From Clostridia bacterium (lineage in GTDB: Bacteria > Bacillota > Clostridia > Christensenellales > UBA1242), in the NCBI GenBank assembly GCA_028702545.1, contig JAQVOQ010000054.1, positions 1 through 6,148 of the forward strand: DNA of 6,148 nucleotides. The letters are read 5' to 3'. Position 1 is the first letter of the stretch; every line of letters starts with the position of its first letter. The notes beneath the pieces are model-generated. The model searched no databases. It saw only the letters and a list, made by a program, of their open reading frames with translations, and was not told where the DNA came from. Made by a program: the position numbers and the translations under genes. Positions 1 to 5,334 of the stretch are shown here, one piece after another.

Positions 1-2
1 AA

Positions 3-695
3 AGTGTCGTTGGCGACTATGCAAAAAGTAAAGCAATTGCAACGAGTTTTGTAATGGCTGCAAACGGTAAAGACTTAGAAACTGTTGTTTGTTTTCCTAG
101 CGGAGTAATTAATCCTTACGGCTTTAAGCGCAGTAATATTGGTCAATTAGTATTGGATTATAATAACAAAAAAATACCTCTATATTTTAACGGCGCTTAT
201 AATTATGTTGATGTTAGAGATGTGGCTTTTGGGCTAGCTCAAGCTGAAAAATTAGGGATAACTGGCGAAGGATACATTTTGAGCGGAGATATTTTATCGG
301 TTGAAGATATGTTAAAGATTTTAGAATATAAAACAGGTATTCCAAGACCAAAACTTAAACTACCCGTTGGATTATTTAAAATATTAGCACCTTTTGCCGA
401 ACTCCATTATAAAGCGCACAAACTAAAACCTGTTTTTACAAGTTATTCGCTTTATACCTTAAATGTAAACTCAAACTTTAATTATCAAAAAGCACAACAA
501 GAATTGAATTTTAATCCGCGTCCTGCAAGACAGTCGCTTGAAGATGAAATTGATTTTATGTTAGGCACTCCACCTAAAAATAAAAAAGAGTTTGAAATAA
601 AAAACACTAAAATAATTAGTGCACATAATGCTAAAAAATTTTTAAATAAAATTAAAATATTAAAACCAAACAATGATAATAGTTTTTCAAAGTAA
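3..695 (+). CDS. NAD(P)-dependent epimerase/reductase, extended SDR family (5' partial)
   Basis: This is the C-terminal 230 codons of a nucleotide-binding oxidoreductase of the NAD-dependent epimerase/dehydratase (dihydroflavonol-4-reductase-like) type. The frame is open to the left edge, so the ATG at 54 is internal: the codons before it read SVVGDYAKSKAIATSFV, which holds the SDR catalytic YxxxK motif (Y at 18-20, K at 30-32). The N-terminal Rossmann GxxGxxG part lies outside the window. Next come the family-typical VVCFPSGVINPYGF strand (substrate pocket) and the NYVDVRDVAFGLAQA segment, equivalent to the 'v(h)VdDvA.g' motif of extended SDRs. The C-terminus carries an extra Lys/Asn-rich tail of about 40 residues after the usual end (DEIDFML), of no known function. 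No membrane segment is seen. The substrate cannot be told from this fragment; sugar-nucleotide, sterol-like or flavonol-like reductases are all possible. The family call is firm, the exact function is not. Confidence 0.85.
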   Translation, partial: SVVGDYAKSKAIATSFVMAANGKDLETVVCFPSGVINPYGFKRSNIGQLVLDYNNKKIPLYFNGAYNYVDVRDVAFGLAQAEKLGITGEGYILSGDILSVEDMLKILEYKTGIPRPKLKLPVGLFKILAPFAELHYKAHKLKPVFTSYSLYTLNVNSNFNYQKAQQELNFNPRPARQSLEDEIDFMLGTPPKNKKEFEIKNTKIISAHNAKKFLNKIKILKPNNDNSFSK

Positions 696-700
696 GTATA

Positions 701-860
701 AAAATCATCCTGAGATTTACTTAGTCATCTTGATTTTTGCTTTGTCACTCTGAGCTTTGCTTTGTCACTCTGAGCTTTGCTTTGTCACTCTGAGCTTTGC
801 TTTGTCACTCTGAGCTTTGCTTTGTCACTCTGAGCTTTGCTTTGTCACTCTGAGCTTTGC
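701..860. repeat. 20-bp tandem array, 8 units (6 identical, 2 degenerate)
   Basis: Six perfect, head-to-tail copies of TTTGTCACTCTGAGCTTTGC occupy 741-860. Two decayed copies precede them (701-720 and 721-740), so the array starts 5 bp after the epimerase stop codon. The unit contains the left terminal arm (GTCACTCTGAGC) of the dispersed palindromic repeat that follows directly, so the array is an expansion of that arm. The identity of six units points to recent slippage or unequal recombination. It contains no ORF worth calling. Confidence 0.97.
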
Positions 861-933
861 TTTTTAGCATACTTGCGAAGAGTCTTGATTCTTCGTTAGT
901 CTATTAATACTGCTACCGCTCAGAATGACAAAG
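841..933. repeat. REP-like dispersed palindromic repeat, copy A
   Basis: The left end TTTGTCACTCTGAGC (841-855) pairs with the right end GCTCAGAATGACAAA (918-932) at 14 of 15 positions. The centre (875-896) is a second palindrome, GCGAAGA...TCTTCGT. Together they give a roughly 90-bp cruciform or long-hairpin element. Copies B (1211-1256) and C (4435-4523) share its words (GCATACT, GATTCTTCG, AGTCTATTAA, ACTGCTA, CAGAATGACAAA) in the same orientation. Its left arm is the last unit of the 20-bp array. It is non-coding. Confidence 0.88.
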
Positions 934-980
934 GATAACAAGTAAAATACAAACTTAATATTAAGCAAGTTTTATACACT

Positions 981-1008
981 AAAAAAGCAGTAGATTTACT
1001 GCTTTTTT
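981..1008. terminator. Bidirectional intrinsic terminator
   Basis: A 12-bp perfect stem, AAAAAAGCAGTA (981-992) with TACTGCTTTTTT (997-1008), encloses the 4-nt loop GATT. There is a T-run on each strand. It lies 20 bp past the stop of the small minus-strand gene and 285 bp past the epimerase stop, so it can close both convergent transcripts. Confidence 0.88.
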
Positions 1009-1028
1009 TGTTACATAATATTGTGTCA

Positions 1029-1115
1029 TTATTTTTTAACTGGTTTTTTTGCTGGTGCTGGTTTTTTTGCTACTGGTTTTTTAGCTGGAGCTTCTTTTTT
1101 TACTTCTTTTGCCAT
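1029..1115 (-). CDS. Tiny Lys/Ala/Pro-rich basic protein (28 aa), histone-tail-like
   Basis: The 28-residue product begins MAKEVKKEAPAKK and continues with KKPV/KKPAPA-type repeats to a KPVKK end. It has 11 Lys, 6 Ala, 5 Pro, 3 Val, 2 Glu and no aromatic residue or Cys. The case for a real gene is the full set of expression signals. A strong AGGGGGG Shine-Dalgarno site lies 9 nt before the ATG, a sigma-A-like promoter with 17-nt spacing lies just upstream (1149-1177), and a good terminator lies just downstream (981-1008). The protein must be very basic and disordered. The PAKKPxAKKP pattern resembles the C-terminal tails of histone H1-like and other nucleic-acid-binding proteins, so binding to DNA, RNA or the ribosome is an inference. 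It is monocistronic. It could instead be a leader or toxin-like peptide, but it has no hydrophobic segment. I recognise no named family. Confidence 0.72.
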   Translation of the reverse strand: MAKEVKKEAPAKKPVAKKPAPAKKPVKK

Positions 1116-1124
1116 TTTATTTTA

Positions 1125-1131
1125 CCCCCCT
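1125..1131 (-). promoter_or_regulatory. Strong Shine-Dalgarno site of the 28-aa gene
   Basis: AGGGGGG on the minus strand, 9 nt (TAAAATAAA) before the ATG at 1115. A G-run like this stands out in such AT-rich DNA and fixes the start of the small gene. Confidence 0.75.
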
Positions 1132-1148
1132 ATTTGGTTGATATTATA

Positions 1149-1177
1149 ATTATAATCTTACTAAAATATAAAGTAAA
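1149..1177 (-). promoter_or_regulatory. Candidate sigma-A promoter of the 28-aa gene
   Basis: Reading the minus strand, TTTACT (1177-1172, 4/6 of the -35 consensus) is followed by a 17-nt spacer and TATAAT (1154-1149, perfect -10). A second TATAAT follows immediately (1148-1143). Together they make a 12-bp perfect palindrome, TTATAATTATAA, at 1144-1155. Transcription would start near 1142, giving a leader of about 27 nt that contains the RBS. Confidence 0.65.
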
Positions 1178-1210
1178 ATAAAATATATATCTTTTAAAAT
1201 ATATTTTTAA

Positions 1211-1256
1211 GATTCTTCGCAAGTCTATTAAAACTGCTACCGCTCAGAATGACAAA
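1211..1256. repeat. REP-like dispersed repeat, copy B (right half only)
   Basis: GATTCTTCGC (1211-1220), AAGTCTATTAAAACTGCTAC and CGCTCAGAATGACAAA match the right half of copies A and C. The left arm is missing: the repeat joins the AT-rich DNA upstream of the 28-aa gene's promoter exactly at the central palindrome. It is a truncated or half-site copy. Confidence 0.85.
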
Positions 1257-1273
1257 AAAATAAAAATAATAAA

Positions 1274-1382
1274 GTTTGAAACTAATTTCACGCACTAAAA
1301 AACAGCTAGTTTGAAGCAAATTCTAGGCTCTAAAAAGCGTTAGTTTGTAATAATTAATAAACACTTAAAAAGCGTTAAATTT
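1274..1382. repeat. Degenerate ~35-bp tandem repeats leading into E1
   Basis: Three related segments recur at about 34-35 bp spacing: CTAAAAAACAGCTAGTTTG (1295-1313), CTAAAAAGCGTTAGTTTG (1330-1347) and CTTAAAAAGCGTTAAATTT (1364-1382). The last of these is the left outer arm of hairpin element E1. No gene is visible here. Confidence 0.6.
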
Positions 1383-1494
1383 TAGCAAAAGTCAAGGCTC
1401 GCACAATCTTTGCAGACAGGAGCTTAGTTAACTAAGTGACTGGTTGCAAAGGGTGTGCAGTTAACGATGAGATTTGCAAAATTTAACGCTTTTT
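1367..1494. repeat. Long-hairpin element E1 (3' of lepA), possible lepA terminator
   Basis: An imperfect palindrome of 128 bp whose nearer end is 4 bp from the lepA stop codon. The outer stem is a perfect 17-bp inverted repeat, AAAAAGCGTTAAATTTT (1367-1383) with its complement at 1478-1494. An inner stem, GCACAATCTTTGCA with TGCAAAGGGTGTGC, has 12 of 14 Watson-Crick pairs plus one G-U. The apex is the palindrome TTAGTTAACTAA. On the minus strand the 3' arm ends in TTTTT, so it can act as the lepA terminator. It shares blocks with E3: CTAAGTGACT (1432-1441), and GAGATTTGCAAAATTTA (1469-1485, 16/17 identical to E3). Confidence 0.85.
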
Positions 1495-1498
1495 GTTT

Positions 1499-3298
1499 TT
1501 AGTCTATTTTTAGGATGGACATAAACGCCTCAGATGGCACTTCCACAGAGCCAATTTGACGCATTTTCTTTTTACCTTTCTTTTGTTTTTCTAATAATTT
1601 CTTTTTACGGGTAATATCACCACCATAGCATTTAGAAAGCACATCTTTTCGCATAGCTTTTACGGTTTCTCTGGCTATTATTTTTGTGCCTATTGCCGCT
1701 TGAATAGGTATTTCAAACATTTGGCGTGGAATAACTGTTTTTAGTTTTTCTACAATGGCTTTTCCTCTATTGTAAGCTTTTGACCTATGAACTATTATGC
1801 TAAGAGCGTCTGTAACTTCAGCATTTAATAAAATATCAAGCCTTATTAGGTCACTTTTTGTATAGCCCGTAATTTCATATTCTAAACTAGCATAACCTTT
1901 TGTTCTACTTTTTAATTGGTCAAAAAAATCATAAATTATTTCGTTTAATGGCAGTTCATAAGTTAAATTAACGCGTTGTTGATCAAGATAATCCATTGCA
2001 AGTTGCGTACCTCGTTTTTCAATGGCTAAATCCATAATTGCACCAACATATTCAGGTGGAGAAAAAATATGCATTTTAACAATCGGCTCTTCTATATGGT
2101 CAATTTCTTGCACTTTTGGCAGGTTTACAGGGTTAGATACAAGCATCATACTATTATCTGTTTTAAACACATGATAACTAACGCCCGGCGCTGTTGTTAC
2201 AATATCAAGGTCAAACTCTCGCTCTAACCTTTCTTGAATAATTTCCATATGAAGTAGTCCTAAAAATCCACAGCGAAAGCCAAAACCTAACGCCTTACTA
2301 ACTTCTGGTTCAAAACTAAGTGCTGCGTCATTTAGTTTTAATTTTTCAAGTGCATCTTTAAGGTCGTTATATTTAGAACCATCCGTTAAAAAAATGCCAG
2401 AGAAAACCATAGGAATTACTTCTTTATAGCCATCAAGAGGTTCTGTTGCTGGATTTATTACACTAGTTATCGTGTCACCTACTTTTGTATCGGCAACATT
2501 TTTAATACTAGCGCAAATAAATCCTACATCGCCAGCTCTTAAAATTTCAGTCGTTTTAGGGCTCGGCATAAAAATGCCAACTTCAACAGTATCAAATTCT
2601 TTATCCGCACGCATCATTTTAATTTTGTCGCCGGCTTTAACTGAGCCATCAAATACTCTAATCAAACTAACTGCACCTTTATAATTATCATAATAACTGT
2701 CAAAAATAAGTGCTTTTAGTGGATTATCCTCATAGCCTTTTGGCGAAGGAAAATGGTCTACAACAGCATCTAACACAGCTTTTATGTTTGTGCCGTTTTT
2801 AGCACTAATTAACGGAGCATATGAGGCATCTATGCCTATCGCATCTTCAATCTCTTGCCTTACTTCTTCGGGTCTAGCACTAGGCAAGTCTATTTTGTTA
2901 ATTACAGGAAAAATCTCCAAATTTTGAGCTGATGCCAAATAAACATTTGCTAGCGTTTGAGCCTCAACTCCTTGAGATGCATCAACTATTAAAATAGCAC
3001 CCTCACAAGCAGCAAGAGAGCGTGAAACTTCATAGGTAAAATCAACATGTCCCGGGGTATCTATTAAATTTAGTTCATACTCAACATCCTCTTTAACATA
3101 TTTCATTGTAGTCGGAGCAAGTTTAATGGTTATACCACGCTCTTGCTCTAACTCCATACTGTCTAGTTGTTGAGCTCTCATATCTCGTTTTTGCATCGTG
3201 CCGGTATATTCAATCAATCTATCGGCAAGCGTACTTTTTCCGTGATCAATATGTGCCACTATGCAAAAATTTCTTATTTTTGTTTGTCTATCATTCAT
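1499..3298 (-). CDS. lepA: Elongation factor 4 (LepA), ribosome-associated translational GTPase
   Basis: A complete 599-residue LepA/EF-4, the same length as the family norm. All GTPase motifs are present: G1 AHIDHGKST (residues 15-23), G2 RGIT (54-57), G3 DTPGH (80-84, with the catalytic His at 84), G4 NKID (134-137) and G5 SAK (165-167). Domain II, the EF-G-like domains III and V, and the LepA-specific C-terminal domain follow. The protein ends in the typical basic stretch (KKLLEKQKKGKKKMRQIGSVEVP) and SEAFMSILKID. The family acts on the ribosome in the cytoplasm and affects translocation, initiation or assembly, mainly under stress. The ATG at 3298 gives the standard N-terminus (NFCIVAHIDHGKST). 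Its RBS is weak: AGGG lies 13 nt upstream. It is divergent from the phosphodiesterase gene with 161 bp between them, and is followed 4 bp after its stop by hairpin element E1. It appears monocistronic, whereas many Clostridia have hemW or hrcA downstream. Confidence 0.98.
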   Translation of the reverse strand: MNDRQTKIRNFCIVAHIDHGKSTLADRLIEYTGTMQKRDMRAQQLDSMELEQERGITIKLAPTTMKYVKEDVEYELNLIDTPGHVDFTYEVSRSLAACEGAILIVDASQGVEAQTLANVYLASAQNLEIFPVINKIDLPSARPEEVRQEIEDAIGIDASYAPLISAKNGTNIKAVLDAVVDHFPSPKGYEDNPLKALIFDSYYDNYKGAVSLIRVFDGSVKAGDKIKMMRADKEFDTVEVGIFMPSPKTTEILRAGDVGFICASIKNVADTKVGDTITSVINPATEPLDGYKEVIPMVFSGIFLTDGSKYNDLKDALEKLKLNDAALSFEPEVSKALGFGFRCGFLGLLHMEIIQERLEREFDLDIVTTAPGVSYHVFKTDNSMMLVSNPVNLPKVQEIDHIEEPIVKMHIFSPPEYVGAIMDLAIEKRGTQLAMDYLDQQRVNLTYELPLNEIIYDFFDQLKSRTKGYASLEYEITGYTKSDLIRLDILLNAEVTDALSIIVHRSKAYNRGKAIVEKLKTVIPRQMFEIPIQAAIGTKIIARETVKAMRKDVLSKCYGGDITRKKKLLEKQKKGKKKMRQIGSVEVPSEAFMSILKID

Positions 3299-3336
3299 TT
3301 ATTCTTTCTTGCCCTTTGATTTTTATTTACTTTTAA

Positions 3337-3365
3337 AGTATATGGTAAGTTGTCATATTTTGCAA
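3337..3365 (-). promoter_or_regulatory. Candidate lepA promoter
   Basis: On the minus strand TTGCAA (3365-3360, 4/6) is followed by 17 nt and TATACT (3342-3337, 5/6 of the -10 consensus), which would give a leader of about 32 nt for lepA. Such sites arise easily by chance in AT-rich DNA. Confidence 0.4.
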
Positions 3366-3424
3366 ATAGTTTTTTGCTAAACTTAAAAATTATCATTTAT
3401 TTGCTAGTAAAATTATTAAAAAAG

Positions 3425-3433
3425 TGCTAAGAT
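3425..3433 (+). promoter_or_regulatory. Candidate extended -10 of the phosphodiesterase gene
   Basis: TGCTAAGAT has the extended -10 form TGnTAnnnT and lies 26 bp before the start codon. No well-spaced -35 is visible: TTGCTA at 3401-3406 is 21 bp away. Weak evidence. Confidence 0.3.
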
Positions 3434-3459
3434 TGCCTTAGAATTTAAAAGGAAATATT

Positions 3460-4194
3460 ATGGAAGACATTTTTAACAGTTTCATAGTCAATACTCTTAT
3501 TGCTCATAGAGGCTTGCATAATAAAGAATTAGGCATACCTGAAAATAGTTTGCTAGCTTTTGAAAAAGCTATTGAAAAGGGTTATGGCGTTGAATTTGAT
3601 GTTCAAGCTTTGGATGATGGAACGCCTGTTGTTTTTCATGATTCCAAACTTAGCCGTATGACAGGAAAAGATGGCTATATTCACAATTTAAATAAAGAAG
3701 ACTTAAAAAACTATAATCTTTTAAACACCTCACAAATTATACCAACACTTGAAGAGGCGCTTGCACTAGTTAATGCTAGAACTCCAATTATTATTGAGGT
3801 TAAAAACGGTTTTAGACCTGGTGCTTTTGAAAAAAAAGTTTTAGAATTGTTAAAAAATTATAAAGGCCAATTTGCAATAGTTAGTTTTAATCCTTATATT
3901 TTAAATTGGTTTAGAAATAATGCACCAAACATTTTAAGGGGTCAAAATTCATCATTTTTTGAAGATGAAAAACTATCTCCTTTTAAAAAATTGCTTTTAA
4001 AACGCTTAAAATTAACTTATTTGACTAGCCCAAATTTTATTTCTTACGAATCAAAAAACTTACCTAATCGTTATGTTAAACGCTTTAAACATTTGCCACT
4101 ACTCGCTTGGACAGTTACTTGCCAAGAGGAATATTTAAGGGTTATAAAATATTGTGATAATGTTATATTTGAAGGTTTTGAACCAAAAGTTTAA
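3460..4194 (+). CDS. Glycerophosphodiester phosphodiesterase family protein (cytosolic)
   Basis: A complete 244-residue GDPD-fold (TIM-barrel) enzyme. Family members hydrolyse glycerophosphodiesters, from deacylated phospholipids or teichoic-acid-type polymers, to sn-glycerol 3-phosphate and an alcohol, using a divalent metal. Key residues are in place: the HRG motif (H16, R17), PENS (27-30) with E28, the metal ligands E45 and D47 in VEFDV, the second catalytic His in FHD (H60) and E113/K115 in IIIEVKNG. The C-terminal barrel strand LLAWTV and the closing VIFEGFEP are also typical. There is no signal peptide or membrane segment, so it should be intracellular. A good AAGGA site 6 nt before the ATG supports the start. 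It is the only complete plus-strand gene, flanked by lepA (divergent) and a repeat-rich gap (downstream), so no operon partner shows its substrate. The subfamily with HRGLHN...GIPENS is often just annotated as GDPD-like. Confidence 0.93.
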   Translation: MEDIFNSFIVNTLIAHRGLHNKELGIPENSLLAFEKAIEKGYGVEFDVQALDDGTPVVFHDSKLSRMTGKDGYIHNLNKEDLKNYNLLNTSQIIPTLEEALALVNARTPIIIEVKNGFRPGAFEKKVLELLKNYKGQFAIVSFNPYILNWFRNNAPNILRGQNSSFFEDEKLSPFKKLLLKRLKLTYLTSPNFISYESKNLPNRYVKRFKHLPLLAWTVTCQEEYLRVIKYCDNVIFEGFEPKV

Positions 4195-4204
4195 TTGGTA
4201 AAGC

Positions 4205-4259
4205 AATATTTTGATAAACGCGGATACAATATAGGTTGTTAACTCGCTATCAAAATATT
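4205..4259. repeat. 12-bp perfect inverted repeat just 3' of the phosphodiesterase gene
   Basis: AATATTTTGATA (4205-4216) pairs perfectly with TATCAAAATATT (4248-4259) across a 31-nt loop. The loop can itself fold weakly (ACAA/TTGT). It starts 10 bp past the stop codon. It is followed not by a T-run but by the C-rich tract CCCCTCCCAAGCCCCC (4261-4276), so it is not a standard terminator on the plus strand. It may protect the mRNA 3' end or be the remnant of a long-hairpin element. Confidence 0.7.
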
Positions 4260-4295
4260 TCCCCTCCCAAGCCCCCTTCAATAAAATTGTTCGTT

Positions 4296-4334
4296 AAAAA
4301 ATAATGTTGCGATTTATTCGCGACATTATTTTTT
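4296..4334. terminator. Strong bidirectional intrinsic terminator
   Basis: The 17-bp stem AAAAAATAATGTTGCGA (4296-4312) with TCGCGACATTATTTTTT (4318-4334) has a single G-U pair and a 5-nt loop (TTTAT). A six-base T-run closes the plus-strand transcript of the phosphodiesterase gene, and the mirror A-run would do the same for leftward transcription. Confidence 0.9.
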
Positions 4335-4339
4335 ATCTA

Positions 4340-4390
4340 AAACTTAAGAAAGATATAAACTTAAGAAAGATATAAATTTAAGAAAGATAT
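4340..4390. repeat. 17-bp tandem repeat, three units
   Basis: AAACTTAAGAAAGATAT occurs at 4340-4356 and 4357-4373 exactly, and at 4374-4390 with one C-to-T change. The array abuts the terminator. It is non-coding. Confidence 0.95.
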
Positions 4391-4434
4391 AAAATTTTAC
4401 CAACAAATTTTAACTTTTACAAAACAACAAAAAA

Positions 4435-4523
4435 TGTCACCCTGAGCAAAACAGAATTAGCATACTGGCGAAGGGTCTAGATTCTTCGCAAGTCTATTAA
4501 TACTGCTATCTCAGAATGACAAA
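4435..4523. repeat. REP-like dispersed palindromic repeat, copy C
   Basis: A full-length element. The ends TGTCACCCTGAG (4435-4446) and CTCAGAATGACA (4510-4521) are inverted repeats matching at 10 of 12 positions. The central 22 bp (4468-4489) form a fully paired hairpin allowing two G-U pairs, GCGAAGGGTCT with AGATTCTTCGC. It has the same word order and orientation as copies A and B, but no arm expansion. Confidence 0.88.
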
Positions 4524-4545
4524 ATGTTTTAAATTTAAATTTAAA

Positions 4546-4585
4546 CCATAAAATTTTTCAAAAAACCTTAAAATTTTTCAAAAAA
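4546..4585. repeat. 20-bp tandem duplication
   Basis: CCATAAAATTTTTCAAAAAA (4546-4565) and CCTTAAAATTTTTCAAAAAA (4566-4585) differ at one base. They resemble the outer arms of hairpin element E2 and run into the 41-bp duplication. Confidence 0.85.
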
Positions 4586-4660
4586 GATAATTTGTGCATT
4601 GAAAAAATCTTAAAATTTGCAAAAAAGATAATTTGTGCATTGAAAAAATCTTAAAATTTT
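4579..4660. repeat. 41-bp tandem duplication containing the E2 outer arm
   Basis: Two units, 4579-4619 and 4620-4660, are identical except for the last base. Each ends in AAAAAATCTTAAAATTT, the left outer arm of E2. The second unit's arm is the one paired in E2; the first is a spare copy. Confidence 0.95.
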
Positions 4661-4772
4661 AGAAAAGTTCGAGCTCGGCTTGTGTTACAAGATAAGAGTT
4701 TGCTTAAATGCAAATGACTATTTTGGAACGCAAGGCAAAGACGATGAAATTCTCAAAATTTTAAGGTTTTTT
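4643..4772. repeat. Long-hairpin element E2 (3' of rubrerythrin), possible terminator
   Basis: A 130-bp imperfect palindrome directly abutting the rubrerythrin stop codon (0 bp between). The outer stem is 18 bp, AAAAAATCTTAAAATTTT (4643-4660) with 4755-4772, allowing one G-U. The inner stem CTTGTGTTACAAGATA with TATTTTGGAACGCAAG has 13 Watson-Crick and 2 G-U pairs of 16, with one A-G mismatch. On the minus strand the 3' arm ends in six T, so it could terminate the rubrerythrin transcript. The 18-bp block at 4677-4694 is identical to E3 (5404-5421 complement), and TTTGGAACGCAAG (4722-4734) also matches E3 exactly. Confidence 0.87.
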
Positions 4773-5309
4773 TTAATAATTATTTGCTTCTAACATAAAA
4801 TACGCCTTAGGATGCTTACAAGCTGGGCATTCATCAGGTGCTTCTGTTCCTGTGTGCTTATAGCCACAGTTTTGACATTGCCAAACAACTGGCTCATCGC
4901 GCTTAAATACTTCATTATTATCTATATTTTGTTTTAATTTTTTATAGCGTTTCTCATGCTCTTCTTCCACTTCTGCAACTTCTTCAAATTGCACGGCAAT
5001 CTCTTCAAAGCCCTCTTCTCTTGCTACTTTTGCAAAATTAGCGTACATATCAGTCCACTCATAATTTTCGCCTTCAGCTGCTGCTACTAAATTTTCTTTA
5101 GTTTTATTTATTCCATCTAATAACTTAAACCAAAGTTTAGCGTGCTCTTTTTCATTTAATGCAGTTTCAGCAAAAATGCGGGACATTTGTTCATAACCCT
5201 CTTTTTTTGCAACAGATGCATAAAAATCATATTTAGTGCGTGCCATGCTTTCCCCTGCAAATGCCTCTTGCAAATTTTTTTCTGTTTGTGTTCCTTTTAA
5301 ACTTTTCAT
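4773..5309 (-). CDS. Rubrerythrin (non-haem diiron peroxide reductase)
   Basis: A complete 178-residue classical rubrerythrin. In anaerobes this cytosolic enzyme reduces hydrogen peroxide to water with electrons from NAD(P)H via rubredoxin. The N-terminal ferritin-like four-helix bundle carries the diiron ligands in the expected spacing: E20, E53 and H56 (NEKEH), E81 and E84 (EGENYE), E115 and H118 (EEEH). These correspond to E20, E53, H56, E94, E97, E127 and H130 of the Desulfovibrio protein as I recall it. The C-terminal rubredoxin-like domain has its four cysteines as C145-x2-C148 and C161-x2-C164, binding one Fe. The start is supported by AAGGAG 7 nt before the ATG. No PerR-type box is evident upstream. 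The gene lies downstream of rarA, separated by element E3, which may provide its promoter, and ends against E2, so it is probably transcribed alone. Confidence 0.97.
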   Translation of the reverse strand: MKSLKGTQTEKNLQEAFAGESMARTKYDFYASVAKKEGYEQMSRIFAETALNEKEHAKLWFKLLDGINKTKENLVAAAEGENYEWTDMYANFAKVAREEGFEEIAVQFEEVAEVEEEHEKRYKKLKQNIDNNEVFKRDEPVVWQCQNCGYKHTGTEAPDECPACKHPKAYFMLEANNY

Positions 5310-5334
5310 ATTAATTCTCCTTTTTTTAAAATAC

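Noticed and set aside
485..673. 62-codon open frame on the minus strand
   Set aside because: Antisense to the epimerase C-terminus; its hydrophobic composition is what the opposite strand of Lys/Asn-rich codons gives.
54..695. Epimerase gene starting at the ATG at 54
   Set aside because: The frame is open upstream and codes for the YxxxK catalytic motif before this ATG, so the gene is partial and 54 is internal.
700..738. Terminator directly after the epimerase gene (AAAAATCA...TGATTTTT)
   Set aside because: The stem is only 8 AT-rich pairs with a 23-nt loop and is explained by two degenerate repeat units.
701..860. The 20-bp array as a CRISPR array
   Set aside because: Units are contiguous, with no variable spacers between them.
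2472..2684. 70-codon open frame on the plus strand
   Set aside because: It lies wholly antisense within lepA, with no RBS or recognisable product.
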